Positions 17,291 through 26,772 are shown, counted from the stretch's first letter. The stretch is 64,000 bases of DNA from FEN-1219 sp963728995 (GCA_963728995.1 CAVSMD010000006.1:62001-126000), one strand, 5' to 3'. Translations and numbers: made by a program. Notes: generated by a model from the sequence alone, not told the origin.

Positions 17291-18382
17291 GTGTTGGTGT
17301 TGGTGGTGGCGGCGAGAGCGCTCGTGGGAACGATCCTGGCGGTTGCGTTGGTGGCGGGCGTGGCTGCCCAGCAGCTTCCGATCGAGCACATCCAGCTGCG
17401 CGGCGACCGGTTCCACGGCTTGTCGTACGCGGAGATGACGCCCGAGCAGCGCACTATGCTCGAGCACACGGTGAACAGCGCGCGCGCCGTCACCAATACC
17501 ACTGCGAACGGTCCGTTCAACGTGCTGCTGCGCAGTCCCGAGATCGGCGATCTGTCGCAGGCGCTCGGCAACACGATTCGCTTTTCGTCCGGGCTCTCGG
17601 GCCGGCTGCGCGAGCTCGCCACGCTGATGGCCGGGCGAGCCTGGACGTCGCGCTACGAGTGGTACGCGCACTCGCGCTACGCCGAGCAGGAAGGGCTGCC
17701 GGACGACGTCGTCGCCGCGATCGCCGCGCACCGCACGCCGGACCTCAGGCGCCTGCCGCCCGAGGAAGCGCTGGCCTGGCGCGTGACCGACGAGCTGCTG
17801 TACACGCGGCGCGTGACGGACGGCACGTACCAGGAAGCGCTCGCCGCGCTCGGCGAGCAGCGGCTCATGAGCACGGTGATCATTGCGGCGTACTACGAGT
17901 ACGTGTCGATGATCTTGAACGTCGATCGCTATCCGTTGCCGGCCGACGCGCCGCCGGGCGCCGCCAAGGCGCTTGCGCCGCTGTCGCGCCGCGCGCTGTA
18001 TCGCAAGCCGCAGGGCACGGTCACCGCGCGGCCGCCGCTGCCGAACGGGGATATCGATCGCGCGCTCGAGGAGTTGCGCGCGCGGATCAGCGTGGAGCAG
18101 GAGCTGCCGGCGCTGGTGCGCGACGTGGCGCGCAACCTGGTAATGGCGCAGTGGAACGATCCGCCGCCGGAGATCAAGAAGGGCCGTGTGTCGCGCGAGA
18201 TCCGCAGCGCGGAAGGCTTCGCGGCGGAGCTGCTCGGCACGCGCGAGGTGGCCGACGATACGTTCGCCAAGGCGCTCGCAGCACTCGGCGAACGTCGCCT
18301 CGTGAATCTGATCGCGTTCCTGGGATACTCGAACATTCGCTGCGCCCAACGAGCTTTGGCGGGCGCGGCGTGTAGCCTCTGA
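17291..18382 (+). CDS. Exported protein with two carboxymuconolactone-decarboxylase-like segments
   Basis: A 363-residue product with a hydrophobic N-terminal signal (VGTILAVALVAGVAAQ), so it is probably periplasmic. Two related segments lie in tandem: GTYQEALAALGEQRLMS and DTFAKALAALGERRLVN, each closing a carboxymuconolactone-decarboxylase/AhpD-like helical domain. The first domain has RELATLMAGRAWTSRYEWY followed by AH. The CxxC of AhpD is absent, so peroxidase chemistry is not expected. The start is uncertain: several in-frame GTGs lie between 17291 and 17310 and the ribosome site is weak. The next gene encodes a related single-domain protein, so the two may act on the same compound. Confidence 0.75.
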   Translation: MLVLVVAARALVGTILAVALVAGVAAQQLPIEHIQLRGDRFHGLSYAEMTPEQRTMLEHTVNSARAVTNTTANGPFNVLLRSPEIGDLSQALGNTIRFSSGLSGRLRELATLMAGRAWTSRYEWYAHSRYAEQEGLPDDVVAAIAAHRTPDLRRLPPEEALAWRVTDELLYTRRVTDGTYQEALAALGEQRLMSTVIIAAYYEYVSMILNVDRYPLPADAPPGAAKALAPLSRRALYRKPQGTVTARPPLPNGDIDRALEELRARISVEQELPALVRDVARNLVMAQWNDPPPEIKKGRVSREIRSAEGFAAELLGTREVADDTFAKALAALGERRLVNLIAFLGYSNIRCAQRALAGAACSL

Positions 18383-18404
18383 CAACAACAAGGAGATCTC
18401 TACG

Positions 18405-19088
18405 ATGACTGCTCACAGCTCGATATTGCGTGTCGCCGCCTTGCTCCTGGTTGCCTGCGTGGCGGGTACGGCCGTGGCGCAATCCGCCGCGAAGATGCCG
18501 GCCGACATCGACGCGAAGTCGCACGCGCGGCTGCCGTATGTCACTCGCCAGGACGTGGGCGATGCCGGCAAGCGCCTGGCCGATACTTTCGCGCGCAACG
18601 GCCAGCCGACGGACCCGATCACGGGGCCGCTGGCGTTTGCGTCGTACAACGTGCCGGTGGCGAACGCGCTGCTCGATCTGCACGATGCGGCGGTCGGCAA
18701 GGGCTCGCTGAATCCGCACGTGCGCGAGCTCGCGATCATGGTTGCGTGCCGCGAGACCAACTACAACCTCGAGTGGAACGGCCACGAGCAGGCGGCGCTG
18801 AAGGCCGGCGTGGATCCGAAGGTGCTTAACGTCGTGCGGACGGGCGGCGCTCTGAAGGGCCTGGACGACGCGGACGCGGCGGTGATCGCGTTCGGCCGCG
18901 AGCTGATCGGCAAGCGCCACATGGGCTCGGACACGTTCGCGAAGGTGGCGAAGCTCTATACCAACAAGGGCGCCATGGACATGGTCGCCGTCATGAGCAC
19001 CTACGCCGTGAGCGGCTTCTTCGCGGTCGCCGTCGACGAGCATTCACCGGCCGACAAGCCGTCGCTGCCCATGCTCTCGTCGAAGTAG
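18405..19088 (+). CDS. Exported carboxymuconolactone-decarboxylase family protein
   Basis: A 227-residue protein with a clear signal peptide (LLLVACVAGTAVAQS). The family core is HVRELAIMVACRETNYNLEW then NGHEQAALKAGV, followed by ALKGLDDADAAVIAFGRELI and DTFAKVAKLYTNKGAMDMVA. It has a single Cys in the motif region, unlike AhpD. The periplasmic location is unusual for a family first known from cytosolic aromatic catabolism. A strong AAGGAG lies 11 nt before the ATG. It is 22 nt downstream of the two-domain relative, in the same operon. Confidence 0.85.
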   Translation: MTAHSSILRVAALLLVACVAGTAVAQSAAKMPADIDAKSHARLPYVTRQDVGDAGKRLADTFARNGQPTDPITGPLAFASYNVPVANALLDLHDAAVGKGSLNPHVRELAIMVACRETNYNLEWNGHEQAALKAGVDPKVLNVVRTGGALKGLDDADAAVIAFGRELIGKRHMGSDTFAKVAKLYTNKGAMDMVAVMSTYAVSGFFAVAVDEHSPADKPSLPMLSSK

Positions 19089-19117
19089 GAGCGTTCTTTT
19101 CCGCGGCGCGCCTGGGC

Positions 19118-19210
19118 GTGCGAGCGCCCTTTCGGCACCGCCGTGAATACGTCCGTGTAGGCTGCGGCGGCGACGTCCTGTCGCCGACGCTGCCGAAAGG
19201 GCACTCACAC
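19118..19210. repeat. Palindromic repeat, copy 1
   Basis: A core containing TACGTCCGTGTAGGCTGCGG is enclosed by outer arms 19118-19137 and 19191-19210, which pair over 20 positions with two mismatches; the inner 12 bp (GCCCTTTCGGCA) are perfect. The core is shared with copy 2 in the opposite orientation, but the outer halves of the arms differ. It lies just after the carboxymuconolactone-decarboxylase gene and could act as a terminator-like hairpin. Confidence 0.8.
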
Positions 19211-19316
19211 ACCCAGACACGCCGCTACGGCATCGTTGGCACGCGCTTTGTTAGCGCGCGGTGCGCTGCGTCTTCATCGTGCGACGAGCCGAACGCCACT
19301 CGCGGAGGGTGCTGGT

Positions 19317-19410
19317 GCGCGTACGGTCGTTCGGCAGCGTCGGCGCCATGGACGGCACCGCCGCAGCCTACACGGATGTACTTGTGGCGGTGCCGAACGA
19401 CCGTACGCGC
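19317..19410. repeat. Palindromic repeat, copy 2 (inverted)
   Basis: Outer arms 19317-19336 and 19391-19410 are perfect 20-bp inverted repeats (GCGCGTACGGTCGTTCGGCA and its complement). They enclose a core with CCGCCGCAGCCTACACGGAT, the reverse complement of the copy 1 core with a few changes. The 19211-19316 stretch between the copies shows no gene; it has a small CGCGC/GCGCG hairpin near 19233-19249. Confidence 0.85.
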
Positions 19411-19449
19411 GCCAGCGCACTCCGCCCCACTACTGGCGCCACGCACCGA

Positions 19450-21108
19450 CTATTGGCGCAGCGCGAAGGCGACCAGGTCGTTGCCGGAGATCACCGCGAT
19501 GTACTGGCGGCCGTCGACCTCGTAGCTGATCGGGGCCGTTCACGATCTGGCCGCCGAGGCTCGCGTGCCAGAGCAGCTTCCCCGTGCGCGCGTCGAGCGC
19601 GTAGAAGTAGCCCTCGCGGCCGCCCGTGAAGAGCAGGTCCGTGGCCGTCGTCAGCATGCCGCTGTCGGACACGTCGAATTGCGCGAATGTCCAGCGGCGT
19701 TGCCCCGTCAGCGGGTCCATCGCGATCACCGCGCCGTGCCCGACCGCGTCCGTCCAGTTGTTGATCGGCGTGCGGCGGCCGATGCCGACCGTCGGCGCAT
19801 CCGGCACGGGCGTCACCACGCGATGGCCGCCGCCGCCGAACACGCGGCCCGCGTCGTATTCCTGAGCCTCGTGCCGGTAGATCGACGCGTAGCCTTCCCA
19901 CGCGGAGAAATAGAAGAGCTGCGTGCGCGGGCTCCACGATGGCGTGTACCAGTTCGTGCCGCCCTGGTTGCCGGGCCAGGTGGGCTCGCCGGGCGGCTGC
20001 GGTGTCTGGATCGGGCGGCCCTTGGCATCGAGACCGCTGGCCCAGTTCACCTTCGTGAACGGCGCGCCGCGCAGGAACTGGCCCGTGGCGCGATCGAGCA
20101 GGTAGAAGAAGCCGTTGCGATTCGCCCACAGCATGGCCTTGGTCGGCTTGCCTTGCCACGTGAGATCGACGAGCACCGGCACCTGCACGGAGTCGTAGTC
20201 GTAGTTGTCGTTCGGCGTGAACTGGTAGTGCCACGCGAGCTTGCCCGTGTCGGGGTCGAGCGCGACGACGGAGTCCGTGTACAGGTTGTCGCCGGGCCGC
20301 TGCTCGCTGTTCCAGTCCGGCCCGGGGTTGCCGACGCCCCAGTACGTGAGATTCAGCTCGGGGTCGTACGAGCCCGTGACCCACACGGAGCCGCCGCCGT
20401 GCTGCCACGTGTCGCCGCTCCAGGTGTCGCTGCCGGGCTCGCCCGGGGCCGGAATCGTGTGGAACTTCCAGGCCTCCTCGCCGGTGTGCACGTCGTACGC
20501 GGCGATGAAGCCGCGGATGCCGTACTCGCCGCCGCCGACGCCGACCAGCACTTTGTCCTTGATCACGAGCGGCGCCATCGTGACGGAATAGCCGAGCTTC
20601 GGGTCGCCGACGGCGGTGTTCCAGATCGCGCGGCCGGTTTTCGCGTCGATCGCGACGAGATGCGCATCGAGCGTGCCCATGAACAGCGTGTCGCCGTGGA
20701 TGGCCACGCCACGGTTGTTCGCGCCGCAGCACACGCGCTGGTCCGGCGAATCGGTGTAGCGGTACAGCCAGAACACGCGGCCCGTCTTCGCATCGAGCGC
20801 CAGCACGTCGTTCGGCCGCTCGGTCACGTACATGACGCCGTCGACCACGAGCGGCGTGGATTGCCAGGCGCCGAGCACCTGGCCCTGTAGCACCCATTGC
20901 TGCTCGAGGCTCGTCACGTTCTGCGGCGTGATCGCTTTGAGCGCGGTGTGGCGGTGGCTCGCGTAGCCGCCGCCGTACGTGAGCCAGTTCTGCGGCTCGC
21001 GCGCGGCGTTGTGAATGCGCGCCGGGCGTGACGTTCTGCGCCGCGACGTTCGCCGCGAGCAGCGTGATGCCGACCAGACGAGACGAGGGCGTTGCGCGCG
21101 CGCGTCAT
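19450..21108 (-). pseudogene. PQQ-dependent alcohol dehydrogenase with three frame breaks
   Basis: An exported quinoprotein dehydrogenase, an eight-bladed propeller that would use PQQ and calcium to oxidise alcohols and pass electrons to the cytochrome c encoded upstream. The middle is canonical: DAKTGRVFWLYRY, the vicinal cysteines VCCGANNRG, WSGDTWQHGGGSVW, PNDNYDYDSVQVP and ANRNGFFYLLDR. The expected protein is spread over three frames at the N-terminus: a start at 21108, the signal region VGITLLAANVAAQNVTP, then ARIHNAAREPQNW. A fourth segment closes the C-terminus (ISYEVDGRQYIAVISGNDLV, stop at 19450). Breaks lie near 21070-21085, 21022-21026 and 19531-19535, the last two in runs of G. 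It is either a pseudogene or an intact gene with base-call errors. The start is 2 nt from the stop of the cytochrome gene. Confidence 0.8.
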
Positions 21109-21110
21109 GG

Positions 21111-21884
21111 TCAGAGCCCCTTCAGCGAGGTCAAGTAGGCGATCAGGTCCGCGACCTCGTCGCCCGTGAGCCGGTCCTTGAACGACGGCATCGCGGCGGT
21201 CGTCTCGATCGTGTACTGCTTCAGATCCGCTTTGTCGAACGAGCGGAGCCGCTCGTGGTCGTCGATCACCTGCACCGTCAGCGTGTCCTCGTTCAGGCGC
21301 CGGCCGCGAATCGTCTCGCCGCGCTTCGTGAGCACCTGCACGGGCCGATGGATCGGCAGCAACGCTTCGTTCGGCTCGAGCACGGCGCGCTGCAGCGCCG
21401 CCAGCGTGCGAATGGCGCCGATGTCGCTCAGGTCCGGCGCCACTCGCGGCCCGCGGCCGTTCACGCGATGACACGTGCTGCACTCGGCTTTGCCGGCGAA
21501 CAGCGTACGGCCGCGGTCCGCGTTGCCGACGCGCACGGCCGCCGAGCCGGGATCGAAGCCTGCGCGGATGAAGGCGACCAGCGCCGTGAGCTCCTGCGGC
21601 TGGAACACGAACGCCGGCATGCCGACCCCCGAGATGCCGCTCGTCACGGTGCGCACGATGTCCTCGTCGGACGATACGCGGCGGAACTTGCCGAACCGCA
21701 GGTCGATGCCGGGCACGTTGTCGCCGTTCACGCCGTGGCACACCTGACACTGCACGCCGTACAGGCGCTGGCCGGCCTCGACGTCGGCGCGACTGTATTG
21801 ACCGTGGTCCAGGTTCAGCGGCTGCGCGCCCGCTTTGCCCAGCGCGAGCACTGCCAGCGCGAGCAGCGAAAGGATTCGAATCAT
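21111..21884 (-). CDS. Exported dihaem cytochrome c
   Basis: A 257-residue protein with a signal peptide (ILSLLALAVLALGKAGAQ) and two haem c sites: CQVCH in the first domain and CSTCH in the second (GKAECSTCHRVNGRGPRVAP). Met ligands are probably in SGVGMPAFVF and TAAMPSFKDRL. The second domain, with TLAALQRAVLEPNEALL and an inserted segment before the closing helix, resembles haem-binding domains found with quinoproteins. It directly precedes the PQQ dehydrogenase on the same strand and is the likely electron acceptor. Confidence 0.88.
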   Translation of the reverse strand: MIRILSLLALAVLALGKAGAQPLNLDHGQYSRADVEAGQRLYGVQCQVCHGVNGDNVPGIDLRFGKFRRVSSDEDIVRTVTSGISGVGMPAFVFQPQELTALVAFIRAGFDPGSAAVRVGNADRGRTLFAGKAECSTCHRVNGRGPRVAPDLSDIGAIRTLAALQRAVLEPNEALLPIHRPVQVLTKRGETIRGRRLNEDTLTVQVIDDHERLRSFDKADLKQYTIETTAAMPSFKDRLTGDEVADLIAYLTSLKGL

Positions 21885-21972
21885 CGACGCTCCCCCCGAA
21901 GCCGTCGGCCGGTTAGCCGCCTAAAGAGTAACCCCGAATGCGGTCCGCGCCCACGTTGGCCGCCGCGTGACC

Positions 21973-22877
21973 TCAGTCGTCGTCGTTGATGACGACCTGG
22001 ACGCGCTCCGTCGCCGCGGCGTCGCCGTCGCCGGGGGCGAGATTGACGTAGAAGTTCTCGGGGCCCTCGACGGTCCGGTCGCCGATGATCGGAATGTGAA
22101 TCCCGCGGTTTTGCTCGTGCGGCGCGAATTTCACGACGACGCGACCGAGGTTCGCGTAGTCCTGGCCGGCGCTGGCCGTGCCGTCGGTGGTCCACCAGGT
22201 GACGGTCGACGCGCGGCGCATGTCGCCGCTGCGCAGGATCAGGATATCGGCGCTCGCGTTGGCCTCGGACACGTCGATCCTGTCGATGCCGAACGAGAAT
22301 TGCTCGGGGCCGGGGGGCGGCTCGGGCTCCGGGGGCGGCGGCGGCGGTAGCTTCGCGACGGCCGGCGTCTCCGCGGGCGCCGCGGCAGAGTCGCTCGGCG
22401 GGCGCGGGGCTTGCGGGCGGCGGAGCGCTGGCGGCGGCGCGGCCGCGGCGGCGCGCGACGGCGGCGGCGCGGCCGGTCCGTGCTCAGGCTCGTCTGCGCC
22501 GCGGCGCCGGCCACCTCGGTGGCCTCGACGACGGCCTGGTCGGGCTCACCGCCGAAGAGCTTCTTTCTGCCGCTCCCGTCCGGAGCGCCGCCCGCGAGCA
22601 GGCCCTGGAGGCCAGGGAAGTCGACGGTGATGCCGCGGAGCGTATCGAAGTTCCAGTAGACGGTGACCGCACCGACCAGCACGAGCGCCACCGACGCATA
22701 GCGCACGAGCTTGCCGAGCGGCCCCACGCGCTGGCGCTCGCGCAGTATGCGGGCGTGCCGCCGCACGTCGACGGGGTCGAGGACCCACTGCTCGTGCTTG
22801 CCGCCGGTCGCGTGTGGTGGCGCGTCCCGGGACGCGCGATTCCTTGTGTGAGCTGGCTTGCGTTCGTCCATGGCCAT
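21973..22877 (-). pseudogene. Membrane-anchored Calx-beta domain protein, one frame break
   Basis: The first frame starts at 22877 (or ATG 22871) and gives a basic cytosolic stretch of about 60 residues, one membrane helix (YASVALVLVGAVTVYW) and then NFDTLRGITVDFPGLQG. Near 22480-22510 the frame breaks. In the next frame a Pro/Ala-rich linker (DEPEHGPAAPPPS and PPPPPPEPEPPPGPEQF) leads to a Calx-beta domain: EANASADILILRSGDMRR, TVTWWTTDGTASAGQDY, and ENFYVNL before the stop at 21973. Restored, it would be about 300 residues with a periplasmic Calx-beta domain. One missing base would explain the break. The function is unknown; such domains bind calcium or act as adhesive modules. Confidence 0.7.
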
Positions 22878-23013
22878 CGATTCCAGCGCCGATTTGACCC
22901 CGCCGTGGAGACGAGGTTGCGTTGTGCAGCGCGGATGATGTCCGCGGGCGCCGGCGTAGAGTCAAACGGCTGCGTCACTCCGCCGGCGGCTCGCTGCCTG
23001 AACGGGTCGGTCG

Positions 23014-23868
23014 TCAGTGCACCGTCGAGGATTTCTGCGGCGTGCCGGCCAGGATCGCGTGCACCTGGCGATCGTCGTAGCGGAACGCGCGGTTGCAGAA
23101 CTCGCACGTGAGCTCCACGTGACCCTGCTCGGCGAGCAGGCTCTTGACCTCGTCCTCGCCCAGCATCCGCACGACGCCCGCGAGCCGCTCGGGCGTGCAG
23201 CGGCAATCGTGCTCGACGGGCTTCGCCGCAAACAGCCGAATCTCGTGGCCGGCGAACAGCTTCGGCAGCAGCTCCTCGGCCGGGAGATTCGTGAGCTCGC
23301 TCGCGGAGACCGTCGCGGCGCAGGCCGCGGCGGCTTCGAACCGATCGGCGGACAGCGCTTCGCCGTGCCCGGGCAGCACCTGCAGCAACAGTCCGGCCAC
23401 GCGGCGCTCGCTCGTTTTCAGAATCAACCGCGTCGTCAGCTGCTCGGACCGAACGAAATACTCTTCCAGGCATGCGTCGAGCTTCTCGCTCGTCAGCGGT
23501 ACGATGCCCTGGAAGAGCCCGTTCGGCTTGCCGGTATCGAGGTTCACCACCATTTTACCGGCACCGAGCAACGGCTCCGGCTCGGTGGCGGGTTTGAACG
23601 ACGCCATGCCGCGCACGCGTTGGCCGTCGGTGCACTGGATCAGCAGCAGCTTCAGCGCCCCTTCGCCCTGCAACTGCAACGACACGCTCGGCGTCGCCTT
23701 GAGCCCGCTCGCGAGCAGCACCGTGGCCGCCACGCCCTCGCCGAGCAGCGTGCGGACCTCGGGCGTGTAATCGTGCGCGGCCACGACGCGCTGCCACGTC
23801 TCCTCGAGCCGGACCAAGGCGCCGCGGATGCCCGCGCCTTCGAGGACGAAACCCTGGACCTCGTTCAT
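23014..23868 (-). CDS. hslO: Redox-regulated chaperone Hsp33
   Basis: Holdase chaperone switched on by oxidation and unfolding. The product has 284 residues. The N-terminal substrate domain has GALVRLEETWQRVV, LLGEGVAATVLLAS and LLIQCTDGQRVRGMA. The C-terminal zinc module carries the four conserved Cys as CRC (HDCRCTPERL) and CEFC (LTCEFCNRAF). The start at 23868 overlaps the gatB stop as ATGA, giving an unusual gatC-gatA-gatB-hslO order. The sequence is intact, in contrast to the genes just downstream of it. Confidence 0.95.
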   Translation of the reverse strand: MNEVQGFVLEGAGIRGALVRLEETWQRVVAAHDYTPEVRTLLGEGVAATVLLASGLKATPSVSLQLQGEGALKLLLIQCTDGQRVRGMASFKPATEPEPLLGAGKMVVNLDTGKPNGLFQGIVPLTSEKLDACLEEYFVRSEQLTTRLILKTSERRVAGLLLQVLPGHGEALSADRFEAAAACAATVSASELTNLPAEELLPKLFAGHEIRLFAAKPVEHDCRCTPERLAGVVRMLGEDEVKSLLAEQGHVELTCEFCNRAFRYDDRQVHAILAGTPQKSSTVH

Positions 23869-25301
23869 GCGTCGAGCGCCCTGCGCAGCGCTTCGTTGAC
23901 CTGCTGCGGATTCGCCTTGCCGCGCGACGCCTTCATGACCTGGCCGACGAGGAAGCCGAGCACCTGTTGCTTGCCGGCGCGGAATTGCTCCACCTGCGCC
24001 GGATTCGCGGCGATGACTTCGGCGACCAGCTTGTCGATGCTCGCGGCGTCGGAGATCTGCACGAGCCCGCGCTTCTCGATGATGGCATCCACGCTGCCTT
24101 CGCCGTTCCACAGCGCTTCGAACACCTCTTTCGCGATCTTGCCGGAGATCGTGCCGGCCTCGATCCGGTCGAGCAGCGTTGCGAGCGTGGCGGCCGGCAC
24201 GGGGCTCGCCTCGATCTCGAGGGTGGCGCGATGCAGCGCACCGGTGAGCTCGCCCATGACCCAGTTCGCGGCGATCTTCGGCGCGGCGCGCGTGGCTTTG
24301 GCGACCGCCTCGAAGTAGTCGGCGAGCCGTTTGTCGGCCGTCAGCACGCCGGCGTCGTAGTCCGGCAGGCCGTACGCGCTCACGAACCGCTCGCGCTTCG
24401 CGTCCGGCAGCTCGGGCAGGCTCGCACGCATGCTCTCGATGAGCTGCTCGTCGACGACGATCGGCAGGAGGTCGGGATCAGGAAAGTAGCGGTAGTCGTT
24501 CGCTTCTTCCTTGCTGCGCATCGGCCGCGTCTCCTCGCGGTCGGGATCGAACAGGCGCGTCTCCTGCAAGACGGTGCCGCCGCTCTCGATGAGCTCGATC
24601 TGGCGCGCGGCCTCGATCTCGATGGCGCGCTCGACGAACCGAAACGAGTTCAGGTTCTTGAGCTCGGTGCGCGTGCCGAGCTTCGGGTCGCCCTGGCGGC
24701 GCACGGACACGTTCGCGTCGCAGCGGAACGAGCCCTCCTGCAGGTTGCCGTCGCAGATCTCGAGGTAGCGGACCAGCGCGTGGATCTTGCGCATGTAGGC
24801 GCCGGCTTCGTGCGCGGAGCGCAGATCGGGCGCGGACACGATCTCGAGCAGGCCGGTGCCGGCGCGGTTCAAGTCGATGCCGGATAAGCCCGCGAAATCC
24901 TCGTGCAAGCTTTTGCCCGCGTCTTCCTCGAGGTGCGCGCGCACGATACCGACGCGGCGCGTGGCGCCGTCGTCGAGCAGCACGTCGAGATGGCCGCCGT
25001 GCACGATTGGCAGCTCGTACTGGCTGATCTGATAGCCCTTCGGCAGGTCGGGGTAGAAGTAATTCTTGCGCGCGAACACGGAGCGACGGGCGACCGTGCA
25101 GCCCGTGGCCAGGCCGAACTTCACGGCCATCTTCACGGCCTCGCCGTTCAGCACGGGCAGCACGCCCGGATAGCCCAAATCGACGAGGCTCGCCTGGCTG
25201 TTCGGTGCGGCGCCGTACTGCGTTGAGGCGCCGGAGAAGATCTTGCTCGCCGTGTTGAGCTGCGCATGGATCTCGAGACCGATGACGATTTCGAAGCTCA
25301 T
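23865..25301 (-). CDS. gatB: Asp/Glu-tRNA amidotransferase subunit B
   Basis: The tRNA-binding and kinase subunit of the GatCAB complex, which converts misacylated Glu-tRNA(Gln) or Asp-tRNA(Asn) to the correct aminoacyl-tRNA. The product has 478 residues, the normal length. It begins FEIVIGLEIHAQL, contains ARKNYFYPDLPKGYQISQYE (the family signature) and TELKNLNSFRFVERAIE, and ends in the YqeY-like helical domain (QVMKASRGKANPQQVNEAL). It starts 10 nt after gatA. Confidence 0.96.
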   Translation of the reverse strand: MSFEIVIGLEIHAQLNTASKIFSGASTQYGAAPNSQASLVDLGYPGVLPVLNGEAVKMAVKFGLATGCTVARRSVFARKNYFYPDLPKGYQISQYELPIVHGGHLDVLLDDGATRRVGIVRAHLEEDAGKSLHEDFAGLSGIDLNRAGTGLLEIVSAPDLRSAHEAGAYMRKIHALVRYLEICDGNLQEGSFRCDANVSVRRQGDPKLGTRTELKNLNSFRFVERAIEIEAARQIELIESGGTVLQETRLFDPDREETRPMRSKEEANDYRYFPDPDLLPIVVDEQLIESMRASLPELPDAKRERFVSAYGLPDYDAGVLTADKRLADYFEAVAKATRAAPKIAANWVMGELTGALHRATLEIEASPVPAATLATLLDRIEAGTISGKIAKEVFEALWNGEGSVDAIIEKRGLVQISDAASIDKLVAEVIAANPAQVEQFRAGKQQVLGFLVGQVMKASRGKANPQQVNEALRRALDA

Positions 25302-25311
25302 GGCGACACTG

Positions 25312-26772
25312 TCACGCGTAGCTTGCCGGTACGCGCTGGTGCCAGTCCGTGGCGCGCTGGAAGTGATGCCCCGCCTTCAGCAGCCGCGCTTCCTGAAGCG
25401 GCGGTGCGACGAGCTGCAGGCCGACGGGCAGATCGCGGACGAATCCGCACGGTAACGAGATCGCGGGCAACCCCGCGAGGTTCGCGCCGATCGTGTAGAT
25501 GTCGTTCAAGTACATCTGAATCGGATCGCCGGTTTTCTGGCCCAGGCCGAACGCGGGCGCCGGCGTGGTGGGCCCGGCCACGAGATCGACGTCACGGAAC
25601 GCGCGTGCGAAATCGTCGCTGATCAGCTGACGCACCTTCTGTGCTTGCAGATAGTAGGCGTCGAAGTAGCCGGCCGACAGCACGTACGTGCCGGTCAAAA
25701 TTCGGCGTTTGACCTCTGCACCGAAGCCCTCGCCGCGATTGCGCATGTAAAACGCGAGCAGATCGTCGCCGTCGGCCGCGGCCGCGCGGTAACCGAACCG
25801 CACGCCGTCGAAGCGCGACAGGTTCGACGACGCCTCGGCCGGCGCGACCACGTAGTAAGCGGGCACCGACAGGTGAATGTGCTCGAGCTTGATCGGCTTC
25901 AGCGTGGCACCGAGCTTCTCGAGCTGCGCGAGCGCGGCGCGGACCGTGGTGGCGTTGTCGGCGTCGAGGCCGGCGTCGAAGAATTCGTCCGGCACGCCGA
26001 TCGTCAGCCGTTCCCACGGCTCGTTGGCGATCGCAGCGTAGCGGGGCACGGGCTCGTCGAGCGACGTCGAGTCGCGCGGATCGAAGCCGGCCATGGCTTC
26101 GAGCAGCAACGCAGCATCTTCGGCCGTCTGCGTCAGCACGCCGGCCTGATCCAGGCTCGATGCGAACGCGATCATGCCGTAGCGCGACACGCGGCCATAC
26201 GTGGGCTTCAAGCCCGTGATGCCGGCCAGTGCGGCGGGCTGGCGAATGGAGCCGCCCGTATCCGTGCCCGTGGCGGCCGGCGCGAGTCGCGCCGCGACGG
26301 CGGCCGCCGAGCCGCCCGACGAGCCGCCGGGCACGAGCGCAGGGTCCCAGGGATTTTTTACCGGGCCGTAGAAGCTCGTCTCGTTCGACGAGCCCATCGC
26401 GAACTCGTCCATGTTGGTCTTGCCGAGCATCACGACGCCTGCGTCTTGCAGCCGCTCGACCACGGTCGCGTCGTAGGGTGCAACGAAGTCGTCGAGCATG
26501 CGCGAGCCGCACGAGGTCTTCACACCGGCCGTGCAGAAGATGTCCTTGTGCGCCAGCGGGACTCCCGTCAGCGGCGCGGCGTCGCCGCTCGCGAGTCGGC
26601 GGTCGGCGACGGCCGCCGCGGCGAGCGCCTGATCCGCCGTGACCGTGATGAACGCGTTCAGCGCGGCGTCGTGATGCGCGATGCGAGCCAGAAAGTGCTG
26701 CGCGACTTCCGTGGCGGAGACGCGCTTTGCTCGCAGGTCGGCGGAGAGTTGTGCCAGGGTCCGTGTATGCAT
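25312..26772 (-). CDS. gatA: Asp/Glu-tRNA amidotransferase subunit A
   Basis: The amidase subunit of GatCAB that releases ammonia from glutamine. The product has 486 residues. The amidase-signature triad is visible: Lys in PLAHKDIFC, Ser in TDTGGSIRQPA (cis-Ser) and the nucleophile Ser in the stretch VPGGSSGGSAAAVAA..TDTGGS. The start ATG gives MHTRTLAQLSADLRAK, matching family N-termini. gatC lies 72 nt upstream. Confidence 0.96.
   Translation of the reverse strand: MHTRTLAQLSADLRAKRVSATEVAQHFLARIAHHDAALNAFITVTADQALAAAAVADRRLASGDAAPLTGVPLAHKDIFCTAGVKTSCGSRMLDDFVAPYDATVVERLQDAGVVMLGKTNMDEFAMGSSNETSFYGPVKNPWDPALVPGGSSGGSAAAVAARLAPAATGTDTGGSIRQPAALAGITGLKPTYGRVSRYGMIAFASSLDQAGVLTQTAEDAALLLEAMAGFDPRDSTSLDEPVPRYAAIANEPWERLTIGVPDEFFDAGLDADNATTVRAALAQLEKLGATLKPIKLEHIHLSVPAYYVVAPAEASSNLSRFDGVRFGYRAAAADGDDLLAFYMRNRGEGFGAEVKRRILTGTYVLSAGYFDAYYLQAQKVRQLISDDFARAFRDVDLVAGPTTPAPAFGLGQKTGDPIQMYLNDIYTIGANLAGLPAISLPCGFVRDLPVGLQLVAPPLQEARLLKAGHHFQRATDWHQRVPASYA

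Noticed and set aside
22239..22877. Arg/Pro-rich protein tail read straight through from the Calx-beta N-terminus
   Set aside because: The tail after about residue 120 is the out-of-frame reading of a Pro/Ala linker; the adjacent frame gives the real Calx-beta domain.
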